Source of the DNA: CAIUSP01 sp040375675
GTDB taxonomy: Bacteria > Actinomycetota > Thermoleophilia > Solirubrobacterales > 70-9
Assembly (NCBI GenBank): GCA_040375675.1
Contig: JBEIRY010000017.1
Span: forward strand, 1 to 28,789
Length of the DNA stretch: 28,789 nucleotides
Direction: 5' to 3'
Positions 8,480 through 17,315 of the stretch are shown here, piece by piece (the stretch's first letter is position 1; each line of letters begins with the position of its first letter). The notes beneath the pieces were generated by a model that had not been told where the DNA came from, searched no databases, and saw only the letters and a list, made by a program, of their open reading frames with translations. The position numbers were made by a program, and so were the translations under genes.

Positions 8480-9661
8480 ATGAACCTTGCGGCCCCACCG
8501 ATCGCCGCCTCGGGCGATATCCCGGGCGTCCTGCTGTCGCTCTTCATCGTCTTGCTCGCGGCCAAAATCGGCGATGAGATCTTCAAGCGCCTCAAGCAGC
8601 CCACCTTGATCGGAGAGATCCTGGCCGGAGTGATCATCGGGCCCGCGGTATTCGGGCTGGTCGAGCCAAACCAGACCCTCGAGGTGTTCGCGGAACTCGG
8701 CGTGGTCTTCCTCCTCTTCTGGGTCGGACTGGAGACCAGACTCTCGGATCTGGCCAAGGTGGGCGGCACGGCCACCCGGGTTGGAGTGTTCGGGATGGTC
8801 CTCCCGTTGATCGCGGGATTCCTCGGAGCGCGACTGATCGGAGAGAGCACCGAGACCAGTCTCTTCGTGGGGGCGGCACTCGTTGCGACGAGCGTCGGGA
8901 TCACATCGGCGGTCCTGCTCGACCTGAAAGCCCTCAAGACCAGAGCGGCACGGACCATCCTCGGCGCCGCGGTGATCGACGACGTCCTCGCGCTGGTTCT
9001 GCTCTCGATCGTGGTCGGGATTGCCGACACTGGTGGTGTCGACGTGGTCTCGATCCTGATCGTGATCGGGGTGTCACTGGCCTTCCTCATCTTCGTCGGT
9101 CTCGGGGGAATCCAGGTGGTCCGTCGTTGGCCTGACATCTTCCATGCCCCCAAGTTCGCCGAGTCACCGCTGATGCCGGCGATCATCCTCTGCCTTGGAC
9201 TCGCGGCGATCGCTGCGCAGATAGGGCTCGCGGCGATCATCGGCGCATTCCTCGCGGGGATGATCGTGGCCGAGACCCAGGACCAGCACGACTTCGAAAA
9301 GGAGGTCGCGCCGCTCTACGCCTTCTTTCCTCCGTTCTTCTTTGCGTTCATCGGTTTGCAGGTGGAGCTGTCAGCCTTCGAGGACCCACTCGTGCTGGTG
9401 GCGCTCGTAGCTGTCACTCTGGCCGCTGCGCTGACCAAGTTCGCTGGTGCCTGGCTGGGAGCACGGGCGATGGGGGCAAAGGATGCGCTGATCGTCGGCG
9501 TGGGAATGATTCCGCGCGGAGAGGTGGGAATCATCGTTGCGGGGATAGGCCTGACAAAGGGTGTGATAGACGGCGACGTGTTCACGGTGATCGTGGGGAT
9601 GTCAGTACTCACCACCCTGATTGCACCGACCCTGCTGAAGAAGCTGCTCGAGAAGCCCTAG
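8480..9661 (+). CDS. CPA2-family cation:proton antiporter
   Basis: Membrane exchanger of 393 residues, moving Na+ or K+ against protons across the cytoplasmic membrane. About eleven to twelve hydrophobic helices fill the chain. Family signatures are LIGEILAGVIIGP (43-55), ATSVGITSAVL (136-146) and the ion-binding AAVIDDVLALV with D167-D168. The protein stops after the last helix, so the cytoplasmic KTN/TrkA-N domain of KefB/KefC is absent. The start is ATG 8480; an in-frame TTG at 8462 has no support. The stop TAG lies in the palindrome CTAG (9658-9661) shared with the convergent asd gene. Confidence 0.9.
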   Translation: MNLAAPPIAASGDIPGVLLSLFIVLLAAKIGDEIFKRLKQPTLIGEILAGVIIGPAVFGLVEPNQTLEVFAELGVVFLLFWVGLETRLSDLAKVGGTATRVGVFGMVLPLIAGFLGARLIGESTETSLFVGAALVATSVGITSAVLLDLKALKTRAARTILGAAVIDDVLALVLLSIVVGIADTGGVDVVSILIVIGVSLAFLIFVGLGGIQVVRRWPDIFHAPKFAESPLMPAIILCLGLAAIAAQIGLAAIIGAFLAGMIVAETQDQHDFEKEVAPLYAFFPPFFFAFIGLQVELSAFEDPLVLVALVAVTLAAALTKFAGAWLGARAMGAKDALIVGVGMIPRGEVGIIVAGIGLTKGVIDGDVFTVIVGMSVLTTLIAPTLLKKLLEKP

Positions 9662-10713
9662 TCCAGGATTGATGGCGATGGGACTCGCACGAGGTCCCTC
9701 TCTACCAGAGCCTCGGCGAGCTGAACCGCATTTGTCGCAGCGCCCTTGCGCAGGTTGTCGCCTACCACCCAGAGGTTGAGGGTGTTCGGAGCCGACGGGT
9801 CACGGCGAATTCGGCCCACGTACACATCGTCGCCTCCCGCCACCTCCGACGGAAGTGGATAGACGCCGTTTGCAGGATCGTCTGCCACGACTACTCCAGG
9901 TGCTGCAGCGAGCAACTCGCGGCAATCGTCAGGGCTGAGGTCCTTGCTCGTAGTCAGGTTGATCGACTCGGCGTGGCCGATCTCCACCGGCACCCTGGCG
10001 CAAGTGGCCGAAATGCCCATCTCGTCACCGACCCCGAGGATCTTCCGCGTCTCATCCATCATCTTGCGCTCCTCGGTCGTGTAGTCATCACCGTCCTTGA
10101 AGCTCTCGACCTGCGGGATCACGTTGAAGGCGATCCGGTGCGGATATATCTCGGGGTCCGCAGGCTCGGAGCCGTCGAGAATCGAGCGCGACTGCTGGTG
10201 CATCTCCTCGAGCGCCCTGCGTCCGGTCCCCGAAACCGACTGATAGGTGCTGACCACGATCCGCTCGATCCCCACCTCACGATGCAGCGGCGCAAGCGTC
10301 ACCACCATCTGCATGGTCGAACAGTTCGGGTTGGCAACGATTCCCATATGTGAATCGAGCGCCTCCGGGTTGACCTCGGAGATGACCAGCGGGACCTTTT
10401 CGTTCATCCGCCAGAAGCTGGTGTTATCCACCACCACCGCACCGGCGGCGACCGCCTTGGGAGCCCACTCCTCGCTGACCGAACCTCCGGCCGAGGAGAG
10501 AACGAGATCCAGGCCCTCCAGCGCGGAGTCATCGAGCAGTCGAACCTCCAACTCCTCGGAGCCAAGCTCCACCTTGCTGCCAGCCGAGCGTTCACTGGCA
10601 AGCGGCACCACCTCGGCGGCGTTGAATCCCCTCTCGCCCAGCACTTCGAGGATGGTGGAGCCGACGGCGCCGGTTGCTCCAAGGACGCCTACGCGAGGTG
10701 CATTGGAGGCCAC
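9658..10713 (-). CDS. asd: Aspartate-semialdehyde dehydrogenase
   Basis: NADPH-dependent reduction of aspartyl phosphate to aspartate semialdehyde, the branch point to lysine, threonine and methionine. It has 351 residues. It carries the nucleotide motif GATGAVGS (12-19), the active-site cysteine C131 in NPNCST, YQSVSGTGRRALEE, and a substrate/base region containing VEIGHAE. The GTG start at 10713 is preceded by GGAGGG at good spacing and lies 2 nt after the lysC stop, so translation is coupled to aspartokinase. An upstream extension of the frame runs inside lysC and is not used. It converges on the antiporter gene with overlapping stop codons. Confidence 0.94.
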   Translation of the reverse strand: MASNAPRVGVLGATGAVGSTILEVLGERGFNAAEVVPLASERSAGSKVELGSEELEVRLLDDSALEGLDLVLSSAGGSVSEEWAPKAVAAGAVVVDNTSFWRMNEKVPLVISEVNPEALDSHMGIVANPNCSTMQMVVTLAPLHREVGIERIVVSTYQSVSGTGRRALEEMHQQSRSILDGSEPADPEIYPHRIAFNVIPQVESFKDGDDYTTEERKMMDETRKILGVGDEMGISATCARVPVEIGHAESINLTTSKDLSPDDCRELLAAAPGVVVADDPANGVYPLPSEVAGGDDVYVGRIRRDPSAPNTLNLWVVGDNLRKGAATNAVQLAEALVERDLVRVPSPSILD

Positions 10714-10715
10714 AG

Positions 10716-12035
10716 CTATCCCTCCGGATCGGGGGTGACTCGGGGGCGGTGACCCTCGCTGCTCATCGGGTTCTCCTCGAACACGGCGTCGGAGCCGAGA
10801 TCGAATGCGTTGTGGAGAGCTTTGACGGCACCGGGCACGCTGTCGGCGGCGATCACGCACGAAATCTTGATCGGCGAGGTCGAGATCATCTCGATGTTGA
10901 TCTTCGACTCACCGAGGACCTCGAACACCTTGGCTGCCACACCAGGGTGGCTGCGCATACCAGCGCCTACGATCGAGACCTTGCCGATCTTGTCATCGGT
11001 CTCTATCCCCTCGGCAGCGTCGAGCGCCTCGATCGCCTCGACCGCATCGGTGACATCGCTGCTCTCGACGGTGAACGACAGATCAGCGCCGCCTCCGTGG
11101 GAGACGGGCTCGTTCTGGATGATCACATCGACGTTCACGTTTGCTTCGGCCAGCGCGCCGAATATCTCTCCGGCAACGCCGGGCTCGTCGCGCACGCCGG
11201 TGAGCGTTACGCGGGCTTCGTTCGAGGAATGGGTTACGGCTGTTACGAGTGGTCGTTCCATGGTCTCCTGTTCTGAGATTACGAGGGTACCGGCGCCATC
11301 CGAGAAAGAACTCCGGCAGTGGATCGGGACATCGTTATTGCGTGCGTATTCGACCGAGCGAAGCTGGAGCACCTTGGCGCCTGATGCTGCCATCTCGAGC
11401 ATCTCTTCGTAAGAGACGAACGGAAGCTTCCGTGCATCGGGCACGATCCGCGGGTCAGCGCTGAAGACGCCTTCCACATCGGTGTAGATCTCACAGACAT
11501 CGGCATCGAGCGCTGCGGCCAGCGCAACCGCGGTCGTATCCGAGCCTCCTCGGCCGAGCGTGGTCACATCCTGGCTGTCGGTCGAGACTCCCTGAAATCC
11601 CGCCACCAGCACGATCGAGTCCTCTTCGAGTGCCTGTCGGATGCGATCAGCGCGAACATCGATGATCCGCGCCTTGGTGTGTGAGGAGTCGGTGACGATG
11701 CCCGCCTGCGAGCCGGTCAGCGAAATCGCTCTGTGGCCGAGTTCGACGATCGCCATTGCGCAAAGCGCGCAAGAGATCCGCTCGCCGGTGGAAAGCAGCA
11801 TGTCCATCTCTCGCGGGTCGGGGCGCTCGGCGACCTCGCGGGCCATCGCCTCGAGCTCATCGGTCGTCGATCCACGAGCAGAGAGAACCGCCACGACTGA
11901 TCTCCCCTGTTCGCGCGCAGCAACTATGCGCTTTGCGGCACGCTTGAGCTCCTCGGCTCCTGCCACCGAGGTGCCTCCGAACTTCATCACTACGAGCTCT
12001 CGCTCGCCAGCTTTCGGGCTTATTGCGGCTTCCAT
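10716..12035 (-). CDS. lysC: Aspartokinase with C-terminal ACT domains
   Basis: Phosphorylates aspartate, the first step of the aspartate family pathway. It has 439 residues: an amino-acid kinase domain starting with VMKFGGTSV (16-24) and containing STGERIS, GFQGVSTDSQDVTTLGRGGSD and YTDVEGVFSADPR, then two ACT domains (about 262-440) for feedback inhibition. An internal ATG at codon 259 (11259-11261), preceded by AGGAG, could give a separate ACT-only beta subunit as in Bacillus and Corynebacterium. It is the first gene of the lysC-asd operon, with a leaderless-type promoter facing that of the MMPL gene. Confidence 0.95.
   Translation of the reverse strand: MEAAISPKAGERELVVMKFGGTSVAGAEELKRAAKRIVAAREQGRSVVAVLSARGSTTDELEAMAREVAERPDPREMDMLLSTGERISCALCAMAIVELGHRAISLTGSQAGIVTDSSHTKARIIDVRADRIRQALEEDSIVLVAGFQGVSTDSQDVTTLGRGGSDTTAVALAAALDADVCEIYTDVEGVFSADPRIVPDARKLPFVSYEEMLEMAASGAKVLQLRSVEYARNNDVPIHCRSSFSDGAGTLVISEQETMERPLVTAVTHSSNEARVTLTGVRDEPGVAGEIFGALAEANVNVDVIIQNEPVSHGGGADLSFTVESSDVTDAVEAIEALDAAEGIETDDKIGKVSIVGAGMRSHPGVAAKVFEVLGESKINIEMISTSPIKISCVIAADSVPGAVKALHNAFDLGSDAVFEENPMSSEGHRPRVTPDPEG
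11259..11261 (-). other. Possible internal start for an aspartokinase beta subunit
   Basis: In-frame ATG at codon 259 of lysC with AGGAG three nt upstream. The product would start MERPLVTAVTHSS and contain both ACT domains (181 residues). The position matches the internal start of alpha2beta2 aspartokinases; use of this site is inferred. Confidence 0.4.
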
Positions 12036-12044
12036 CGTCGGCTC

Positions 12045-12056
12045 AGGATAGGCGAG
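12045..12056 (-). promoter_or_regulatory. -10 region of lysC-asd, half of a 12-bp inverted repeat
   Basis: On the minus strand CTCGCCTATCCT contains TATCCT, ending 9 nt before the lysC ATG (leaderless geometry). The same 12 bases occur on the plus strand at 12095-12106 as the MMPL -10 region. Confidence 0.5.
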
Positions 12057-12094
12057 CCGATTCGGCTTTCGCGGGCGAGCGCTGGCGCTGGACC

Positions 12095-12106
12095 CTCGCC
12101 TATCCT
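12095..12106 (+). promoter_or_regulatory. -10 region of the MMPL gene, mirror of the lysC promoter
   Basis: CTCGCCTATCCT, an exact inverted copy of 12045-12056. TATCCT lies 24 nt upstream of ATG 12131, leaving a short leader of about 17 nt. Confidence 0.45.
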
Positions 12107-12130
12107 TGCTGGCGCAGCGCCCACCCCCCG

Positions 12131-14242
12131 ATGAAGAAACTTGGCTCCTTCACCTTCTCGAAACGCCGCTGGGTGCTGATCGGCGCTGTCGTCTTCTTCG
12201 TGGTTGCGGCGCTCTATGGAGGCAATGTCGCAAGCTACCTCGCCCCGTACGGGGCAAAGGACCCCAACACAGAAAGCATCCAGACCGACGACGACCTCGA
12301 GGCATCCGGCTATCACCCTCCAACCGTCGTCGTGCTGGCACAGGGCCTGAGAGTCGACTCCCTGAAGGACCAGCGGAGTCTCGCTGACCTGCAGGCGAAG
12401 ATCGACTCCGATCCGGCGGTAGAGAGTTCGACAGGCTGGCTGCAGACTCGGTCGAGAGACTTCGTCTCCCGCAGCGGCGACGCGACGTACATCGCCATCA
12501 AGCTCAAAGCGACCGAGGACGGCCAGCTACAAGACGATGCTGAGCACATCTCGGCCCTCTTGGCAGACGAGCCGGGCGTGAAGGTCGGCGGCAGCGCCCT
12601 CTCCCAGCAGCAGGTGAACAGCCAGATCGAAGAGGATCTTCGGCGGGCCGAGATCCTAGTCTTCCCGCTGCTCTTCCTCCTGTCGCTCTTCTTCTTCCGG
12701 AGTTTGATCGCATCGGCGCTGCCGCTGCTGATCGGCGCGATCGCGATCGTCGGCACCTGGCTGATGCTTCGAGTCGTCAACGAGGCCGTCTCGATCTCGG
12801 TCTTCGCTCTCAACCTGACGATCGGCCTGGGGTTAGGGCTCGCGATCGACTACAGCCTTTTCATCGTCTCGCGGTACAGAGAGGAGATCGAAAAGCACGG
12901 AGCCGGCAAGAAGGCACTGGTCAAAACCCTCCAGACCGCCGGCCGAACGGTGCTGTTCAGCGCGGTGACCGTCTCGGCAGCGCTCGCCTCATTGATCGTC
13001 TTCCCGCAGCGATTCCTCTACTCGATGGGCATCGGCGGTTCATTGGTGGCACTGCTAGCCGCATTCATATCGCTTCTCGTCTTGCCAGCGATCCTCGCCG
13101 TGTTAGGCGAGCGGGTCAACTCGTTCGCGCCGAAGTTCCTGCAGCGCCGCGCCGCCCGTGAGGCAAGCACCAACACAAAGGGCTTCTGGTACCGACTCGC
13201 CAAATGGGAGATGCTTCGACCGGTTCTCATCGCTGGCGCCTGCACCGTGCTGCTGCTCTTTCTGGCAAGCCCGGCCCTCAAGATCAAGTTCGGGGATGTA
13301 GATGCCCAGGTCCTTCCGAAGGACGCAAGCGCGCGCCAGGTGGACGACTACATCCGGGCCGAGTTCCCGCCGTACCGCGACACGCCGATACGCGTGGTGG
13401 TCGCAGGCGGTGGTCCCGAGGCCAGCAAGGCCGTTGCAGCAGAGCTCTCGAACCTGCCTGACGTGGTGGAGGTCTATCCGCCGCAGCCGGTGGGCTCGGC
13501 TGGGACCCTGATCGAAGCGGTCTCGAAGTACGCGTCCACCGACGGTAGAAGCGCTGACTTGGTCCACCAAATACGAGACCTCCCAGAGCCACCGGGTTCA
13601 GATGTGCGGGTGACCGGTGCCTCTGCGAGGTTCGTCGACTTCCAGCACAGCTTGCTGGCGCATCTGCCGATCGCTGGAGCGATCATCATCGTCTCGACTC
13701 TGCTCGTGCTCTTCCTCATGACCGGCTCGGTGGTGTTGCCGGTCAAGCAGTTGTTGCTCAACATCCTCAACCTCGCGGCGGTATTCGGGATCCTCGTCTG
13801 GATCTTCCAGGAAGGACACCTGCAGGGCCTGCTGGATTTCGAAAGCCAGGGAAACATCGAGCAGACGATTCCGATCCTCCTCTTTGCGGTCTCGTTCGGT
13901 CTCTCGACCGACTACGGCGTCTTTCTCTTCTCGCGCATCAAGGAGGCTCGCGACGAAGGTGCAACCGACAGCGATGCAGTGGCGATCGGGCTGGAAAGGA
14001 CAGGTCGGATCATCACCTCGGCCGCGTTGCTCTTTGCGATCGCGATCGGGGCCTTCGCCACCTCACAGATCATCTTCATCAAGCTGAACGGAGTCGGGGG
14101 GGCGCTCTCTGTGCTGATCGACGCCACGATCATCCGCGCCCTGCTCGTGCCGTCGCTGATGGCGATGCTCGGGCAGTGGAACTGGTGGGCGCCACGCTGG
14201 CTCAGGCGGATCTACTGGCGTTTCGGCATAAGCGAAGGCTGA
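12131..14242 (+). CDS. MMPL/RND-family membrane transporter
   Basis: Large inner-membrane transporter of 703 residues built as a tandem repeat. Each half has one helix, a big extracytoplasmic loop (about 35-170 and 425-520) and a block of helices. The proton-relay motif is present in both halves: GLGLGLAIDYSLF (D240-Y241) and FGLSTDYGVF (D594-Y595). Such proteins export lipids or other hydrophobic compounds by proton motive force; the substrate here is unknown. The start at 12131 gives a sensible cytoplasmic N-terminus (MKKLGSFTFSKRR) before the first helix; the frame is open further upstream but runs into the promoter. DUF6458 follows 42 bp later. Confidence 0.9.
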   Translation: MKKLGSFTFSKRRWVLIGAVVFFVVAALYGGNVASYLAPYGAKDPNTESIQTDDDLEASGYHPPTVVVLAQGLRVDSLKDQRSLADLQAKIDSDPAVESSTGWLQTRSRDFVSRSGDATYIAIKLKATEDGQLQDDAEHISALLADEPGVKVGGSALSQQQVNSQIEEDLRRAEILVFPLLFLLSLFFFRSLIASALPLLIGAIAIVGTWLMLRVVNEAVSISVFALNLTIGLGLGLAIDYSLFIVSRYREEIEKHGAGKKALVKTLQTAGRTVLFSAVTVSAALASLIVFPQRFLYSMGIGGSLVALLAAFISLLVLPAILAVLGERVNSFAPKFLQRRAAREASTNTKGFWYRLAKWEMLRPVLIAGACTVLLLFLASPALKIKFGDVDAQVLPKDASARQVDDYIRAEFPPYRDTPIRVVVAGGGPEASKAVAAELSNLPDVVEVYPPQPVGSAGTLIEAVSKYASTDGRSADLVHQIRDLPEPPGSDVRVTGASARFVDFQHSLLAHLPIAGAIIIVSTLLVLFLMTGSVVLPVKQLLLNILNLAAVFGILVWIFQEGHLQGLLDFESQGNIEQTIPILLFAVSFGLSTDYGVFLFSRIKEARDEGATDSDAVAIGLERTGRIITSAALLFAIAIGAFATSQIIFIKLNGVGGALSVLIDATIIRALLVPSLMAMLGQWNWWAPRWLRRIYWRFGISEG

Positions 14243-14269
14243 CCTGCGCAATTCCGGCCCGCGGCGGGT

Positions 14270-14275
14270 TATGCT
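14270..14275 (+). promoter_or_regulatory. -10 box of the DUF6458 gene
   Basis: TATGCT with 9 nt to the ATG at 14285; leaderless geometry. Confidence 0.45.
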
Positions 14276-14284
14276 CATCTCCTG

Positions 14285-14533
14285 ATGACGATTGGAGCTG
14301 CAGTACTGCTGATTGCGATCGGGGCGATCCTCCGTTACGCCGTCGATGTGAACACGGATGTGGTGGACATCCCCACGGTCGGGTTGATCCTGATGATCGC
14401 CGGCGGGCTGGGACTGGCACTCTCGCTGCTTTACGAGCTGATCCGCTCCAACCGTGATGGCGATTCGACCGGCGGTGGACAGCCGCCTATGCAGGGTGGA
14501 TCCGAGGATCCCACCCGCCAGATCCGCCGCTAG
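14285..14533 (+). CDS. DUF6458-like small membrane protein
   Basis: 82 residues with two transmembrane helices (about 3-18 and 31-49) and a polar Gly/Gln-rich tail. The pattern MTIGAAVLLIAIGAILRYAV, followed by VDIPTVGLILMIAGGLGLAL, matches the DUF6458 family of actinobacteria, whose function is unknown. Its stop TAG lies in CTAG (14530-14533), which also supplies the stop of the convergent recR gene. Confidence 0.75.
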   Translation: MTIGAAVLLIAIGAILRYAVDVNTDVVDIPTVGLILMIAGGLGLALSLLYELIRSNRDGDSTGGGQPPMQGGSEDPTRQIRR

Positions 14534-15129
14534 TCGCTTCCGAGTGCGCGGCGCCCTGAAAGCGCCTTGCCGATGGTGACTTCGTCTGCATGCTCGAGGT
14601 CCGCGCCAACAGGCAGCCCGCTTGCCAGACGCGTCACCTTGGTCTTGCCCGTCAGCTGATCGGCAATATGCTGCGCGGTCGCCTCGCCGGTGGTGGTCGG
14701 GTTGGTGGCGAGCACTACCTCTTCCACCCCACCTTCGTCGACCCGAGCGATCAATTCAGCGATCTTCAGATCCTCGGGGTCTATGCCGTCGATCGGCGAG
14801 AGCGCACCGCCGAGCACGTGGTAGAGACCCCGGTATTCACCTGTGCGCTCGATCGGGATCACATCGGCCGGCTCCTCGACCACGCAGATCAGCGAGCGAT
14901 CGCGGCGCTCATCGGTGCAGATCTGACAGCGCGGACCCTCTGAGAGATTCGAGCAGACCTCACAGAGCCCGACCTTCTCTTTGACCTCGCGGATCGCATC
15001 GGCCAGAGCAAAGGCTTGATCCTCGGGCGAGCGCAGAATATGGAAGGCAAGTCGCTGGGCCGTACGTTGACCTATCCCCGGCAGCCGGGAAAGCTCAGCG
15101 ATCAGTCGGCTGATCGGGCCCGCGTACAA
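14530..15129 (-). CDS. recR: Recombination mediator RecR
   Basis: DNA-repair protein that works with RecO/RecF to load RecA on gaps. It has 199 residues: an N-terminal helix-hairpin-helix (RLIAELSRLPGIGQRTAQRL), a four-cysteine zinc motif (CEVCSNLSEGPRCQIC) and a Toprim domain (ICVVEEPADVIPIERTGEYRG through VLATNPTTTGEAT). The start is TTG at 15129, because MYAGPISRLI aligns with the usual MYxGPLxRLI beginning; no good Shine-Dalgarno sequence is seen. It sits 14 nt after ybaB in the conserved dnaX-ybaB-recR order. Confidence 0.95.
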   Translation of the reverse strand: MYAGPISRLIAELSRLPGIGQRTAQRLAFHILRSPEDQAFALADAIREVKEKVGLCEVCSNLSEGPRCQICTDERRDRSLICVVEEPADVIPIERTGEYRGLYHVLGGALSPIDGIDPEDLKIAELIARVDEGGVEEVVLATNPTTTGEATAQHIADQLTGKTKVTRLASGLPVGADLEHADEVTIGKALSGRRALGSD

Positions 15130-15143
15130 GGCTCAGTCCAGAC

Positions 15144-15464
15144 TCAAAGCCCCGGCAGGCCGGGGATGCCCCCACCGGCCACGCCGCCCATCTTGGAGGC
15201 CGCGAGCTCCTGAGAGGCCCGAATTCCCTCGTTCACCGCAGCGTGGACCATGTCCTGGAGTATCTCCGGCTCGGCAGGATCGATCGCCTCGGGGTCGATC
15301 GTCAGCTCCAGAAGCCGGGTATCGCCGCTCATCTTGACCTTGACCATCCCGCCTCCGGCGCTCGCCTCGACGGTCTCGTTGGCGAGCTCCTCCTGGGCCT
15401 TCATCATCTGGGCCTGCATCTGCTGGGCCTGCTTCATCAACTCGTTCATATTCGGCTGAGCCAT
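15144..15464 (-). CDS. ybaB: YbaB/EbfC nucleoid-associated protein
   Basis: 106-residue DNA-binding protein. The N-terminal helix is rich in Met and Gln (MNELMKQAQQMQAQMMKAQE), followed by the conserved EASAGGGMVKVKMSGD and a C-terminal helix, ending in a glycine-rich tail. The ATG lies 3 nt after the dnaX stop, with a strong GGAGGT inside the end of dnaX. Function is by family: dimers binding DNA, often linked to DnaX/RecR-dependent repair. Confidence 0.93.
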   Translation of the reverse strand: MAQPNMNELMKQAQQMQAQMMKAQEELANETVEASAGGGMVKVKMSGDTRLLELTIDPEAIDPAEPEILQDMVHAAVNEGIRASQELAASKMGGVAGGGIPGLPGL

Positions 15465-15467
15465 GGC

Positions 15468-17249
15468 TTATCCGACCTCCTCTACGTCGTCGTTGGTCTC
15501 AGGATTGTCCGGTACGGCAGCGGCATCGGCGGAGATCTCCTCCGCGTCGAACTCATCCATCAGCATGTCGACCACCTCACCTTCGTCCATTTGGTCCGGG
15601 GCTGCGGGTGCGGGGGTACCGTCCTCATCCTCTTCGTCGACCAACTCGAAGACCGGCCGCAATGGCGCGCCGAACACGGCCTGAAGAGACTCTGAGATCA
15701 TCGCGGCGTTCTGATCGCTTTCGATCTTCCGTTTGTTGAACTTCGACGATGGTGGGAAGCCGATCCTGACCACCGACTTTTCGGAATCGACGGCGATCGG
15801 TCGCGCTCCGTGGAAGAGCGTGGAGACCATTTCCGAGTTCGAATCGCGCACGTGCTCTACGACCGCGGGCCAGAGCGATGTAACCCGTTCCATTTCGACC
15901 GTTACCTCGACCGCTTGCTCGGGCATTGGCTGGGGCTCAGAGACGGCTTCGGGTTCGGGGGCACTCTCTGCCTCGACCTTGGACGAAGGCTCAACGGGGT
16001 CCTCGGCAGGAGCTTTGGCGGCAGGTGGCTTGCTTGTCTCAGCCTTGGGCGTCGGGGTAGCGGGCGGTGCGGTGGGTGTTGGGACTGGCGCCCCCTGACC
16101 GAGCCTCGACTCGAGGTCCTCGATTCGCCGTGAGAGCGCTTCGCGAGACGGGTCGATCCGCGGCTCGGCAATCCGCAGCAGGGCAATCTCCAAGCTGAAT
16201 CGCGGGTCATCGCCGGCACGCATCGCGGATATCGCGTTCGAGAGCACATCTATGGCACCGACCAGCTTGGCCTCGCCGAGTGCCTCGGCCTGGGCGGCCA
16301 GTCGCGAAGGATCGGCTGCGGTGACCGTGAACGAAGCAGGAATCCCACCGGTCGTCTTGCAAACCAGCAACTGGCGCAGGTGTGCGACCAGATCCGCTGC
16401 AAATCGCGACGGGTCCCGGCCGGTTGAGGAGAGCTTCTCGACCGACTCCAAGGTGCCCTTGGCATCTCCGGCCCCGAGCGCATCGGTCACCTCGAAGATC
16501 AGATCGGCATCGGCGGCTCCCAGCAGGTCGGCCACAGCCGACCCGTCGATCGAGTCGCCACCGAATGCGACCAGCTGGTCGAGTGTCCCGAGCGCATCTC
16601 GAAAGCTTCCCCCCGCTGCCCGTGCAACCAGATTGACCGCGGCATCGTCGATCGAGATCTTCTCGCTCGCGGCGACCCGCTCGACCACCTCTCCGATCTG
16701 CTCAGGGCTCGGGCGCTGAAAGTCGAAGCGCTGGCAACGGTCGGCGATGGTGGGCATCACCTTCTGCGGCTTGGTGGTCGCCAGCACGAAGACGGTGTTG
16801 GGCGGAGGCTCCTCGAGGGTCTTCAAGAATGCGTTCCATGCCTCCTTGGTGAGCATGTGGGCCTCGTCGAGGATGTAGACCTTCCAGTGCCCCTCGGCCG
16901 GGGCGTACCCAACCCGGTCACGCAACTCGCGGATGTCATCGACCGAGCGGTTGGAGGCGGCATCCATCTCGATCACATCCATCGAGTTGCCGCGCTCTAT
17001 CGCCATACAGGCCTCGCACTTGCCGCAAGGCGTAAGCGTCGGCCCCTGCTCGCAGTTGAGCGAACGGGCGAGGATCTTCGCCATCGAGGTCTTGCCGGTG
17101 CCGCGGGAGCCTACGAATAGATATGCGTGGTGGACACGATCCCCCTCGATCGCATTCGAGAGCGTCTTGACCACATGCTCCTGGCCGACCACGTCGGCAA
17201 ATGCCTGTGGGCGATGGCGTCGGTAGAGGGAGGTCGACTGCTCGGACAT
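15468..17249 (-). CDS. dnaX: DNA polymerase III subunit gamma/tau
   Basis: Clamp-loader ATPase of 593 residues. It has Walker A GSRGTGKT (47-54), the zinc module C66, C75, C78, C81, Walker B with DEAH (128-131), the SRC-type motif FRDALGTLDQL, then clamp-loader domain III (to about 360). A proline/alanine/glutamate linker (about 400-470) leads to a C-terminal tau-like domain and a very acidic tail. The start at 17249 is chosen because MSEQSTSLYRRHRPQAFADVVGQEH is the usual N-terminus; the frame is open upstream into the SRP RNA and gives no homology. No slippery A-AAA-AAG-type frameshift site was seen. Confidence 0.95.
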   Translation of the reverse strand: MSEQSTSLYRRHRPQAFADVVGQEHVVKTLSNAIEGDRVHHAYLFVGSRGTGKTSMAKILARSLNCEQGPTLTPCGKCEACMAIERGNSMDVIEMDAASNRSVDDIRELRDRVGYAPAEGHWKVYILDEAHMLTKEAWNAFLKTLEEPPPNTVFVLATTKPQKVMPTIADRCQRFDFQRPSPEQIGEVVERVAASEKISIDDAAVNLVARAAGGSFRDALGTLDQLVAFGGDSIDGSAVADLLGAADADLIFEVTDALGAGDAKGTLESVEKLSSTGRDPSRFAADLVAHLRQLLVCKTTGGIPASFTVTAADPSRLAAQAEALGEAKLVGAIDVLSNAISAMRAGDDPRFSLEIALLRIAEPRIDPSREALSRRIEDLESRLGQGAPVPTPTAPPATPTPKAETSKPPAAKAPAEDPVEPSSKVEAESAPEPEAVSEPQPMPEQAVEVTVEMERVTSLWPAVVEHVRDSNSEMVSTLFHGARPIAVDSEKSVVRIGFPPSSKFNKRKIESDQNAAMISESLQAVFGAPLRPVFELVDEEDEDGTPAPAAPDQMDEGEVVDMLMDEFDAEEISADAAAVPDNPETNDDVEEVG

Positions 17250-17315
17250 TGGTGCAAGCGAGTCTATCCGCGAGGGCGGCAGCCGCTCACCCCCGGTTGT
17301 CGCAAGTTGCGGGCA

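Noticed and set aside
15468..17249. Programmed frameshift in dnaX producing a short gamma form
   Set aside because: No A-rich slippery heptamer with a following hairpin was found in the expected region.
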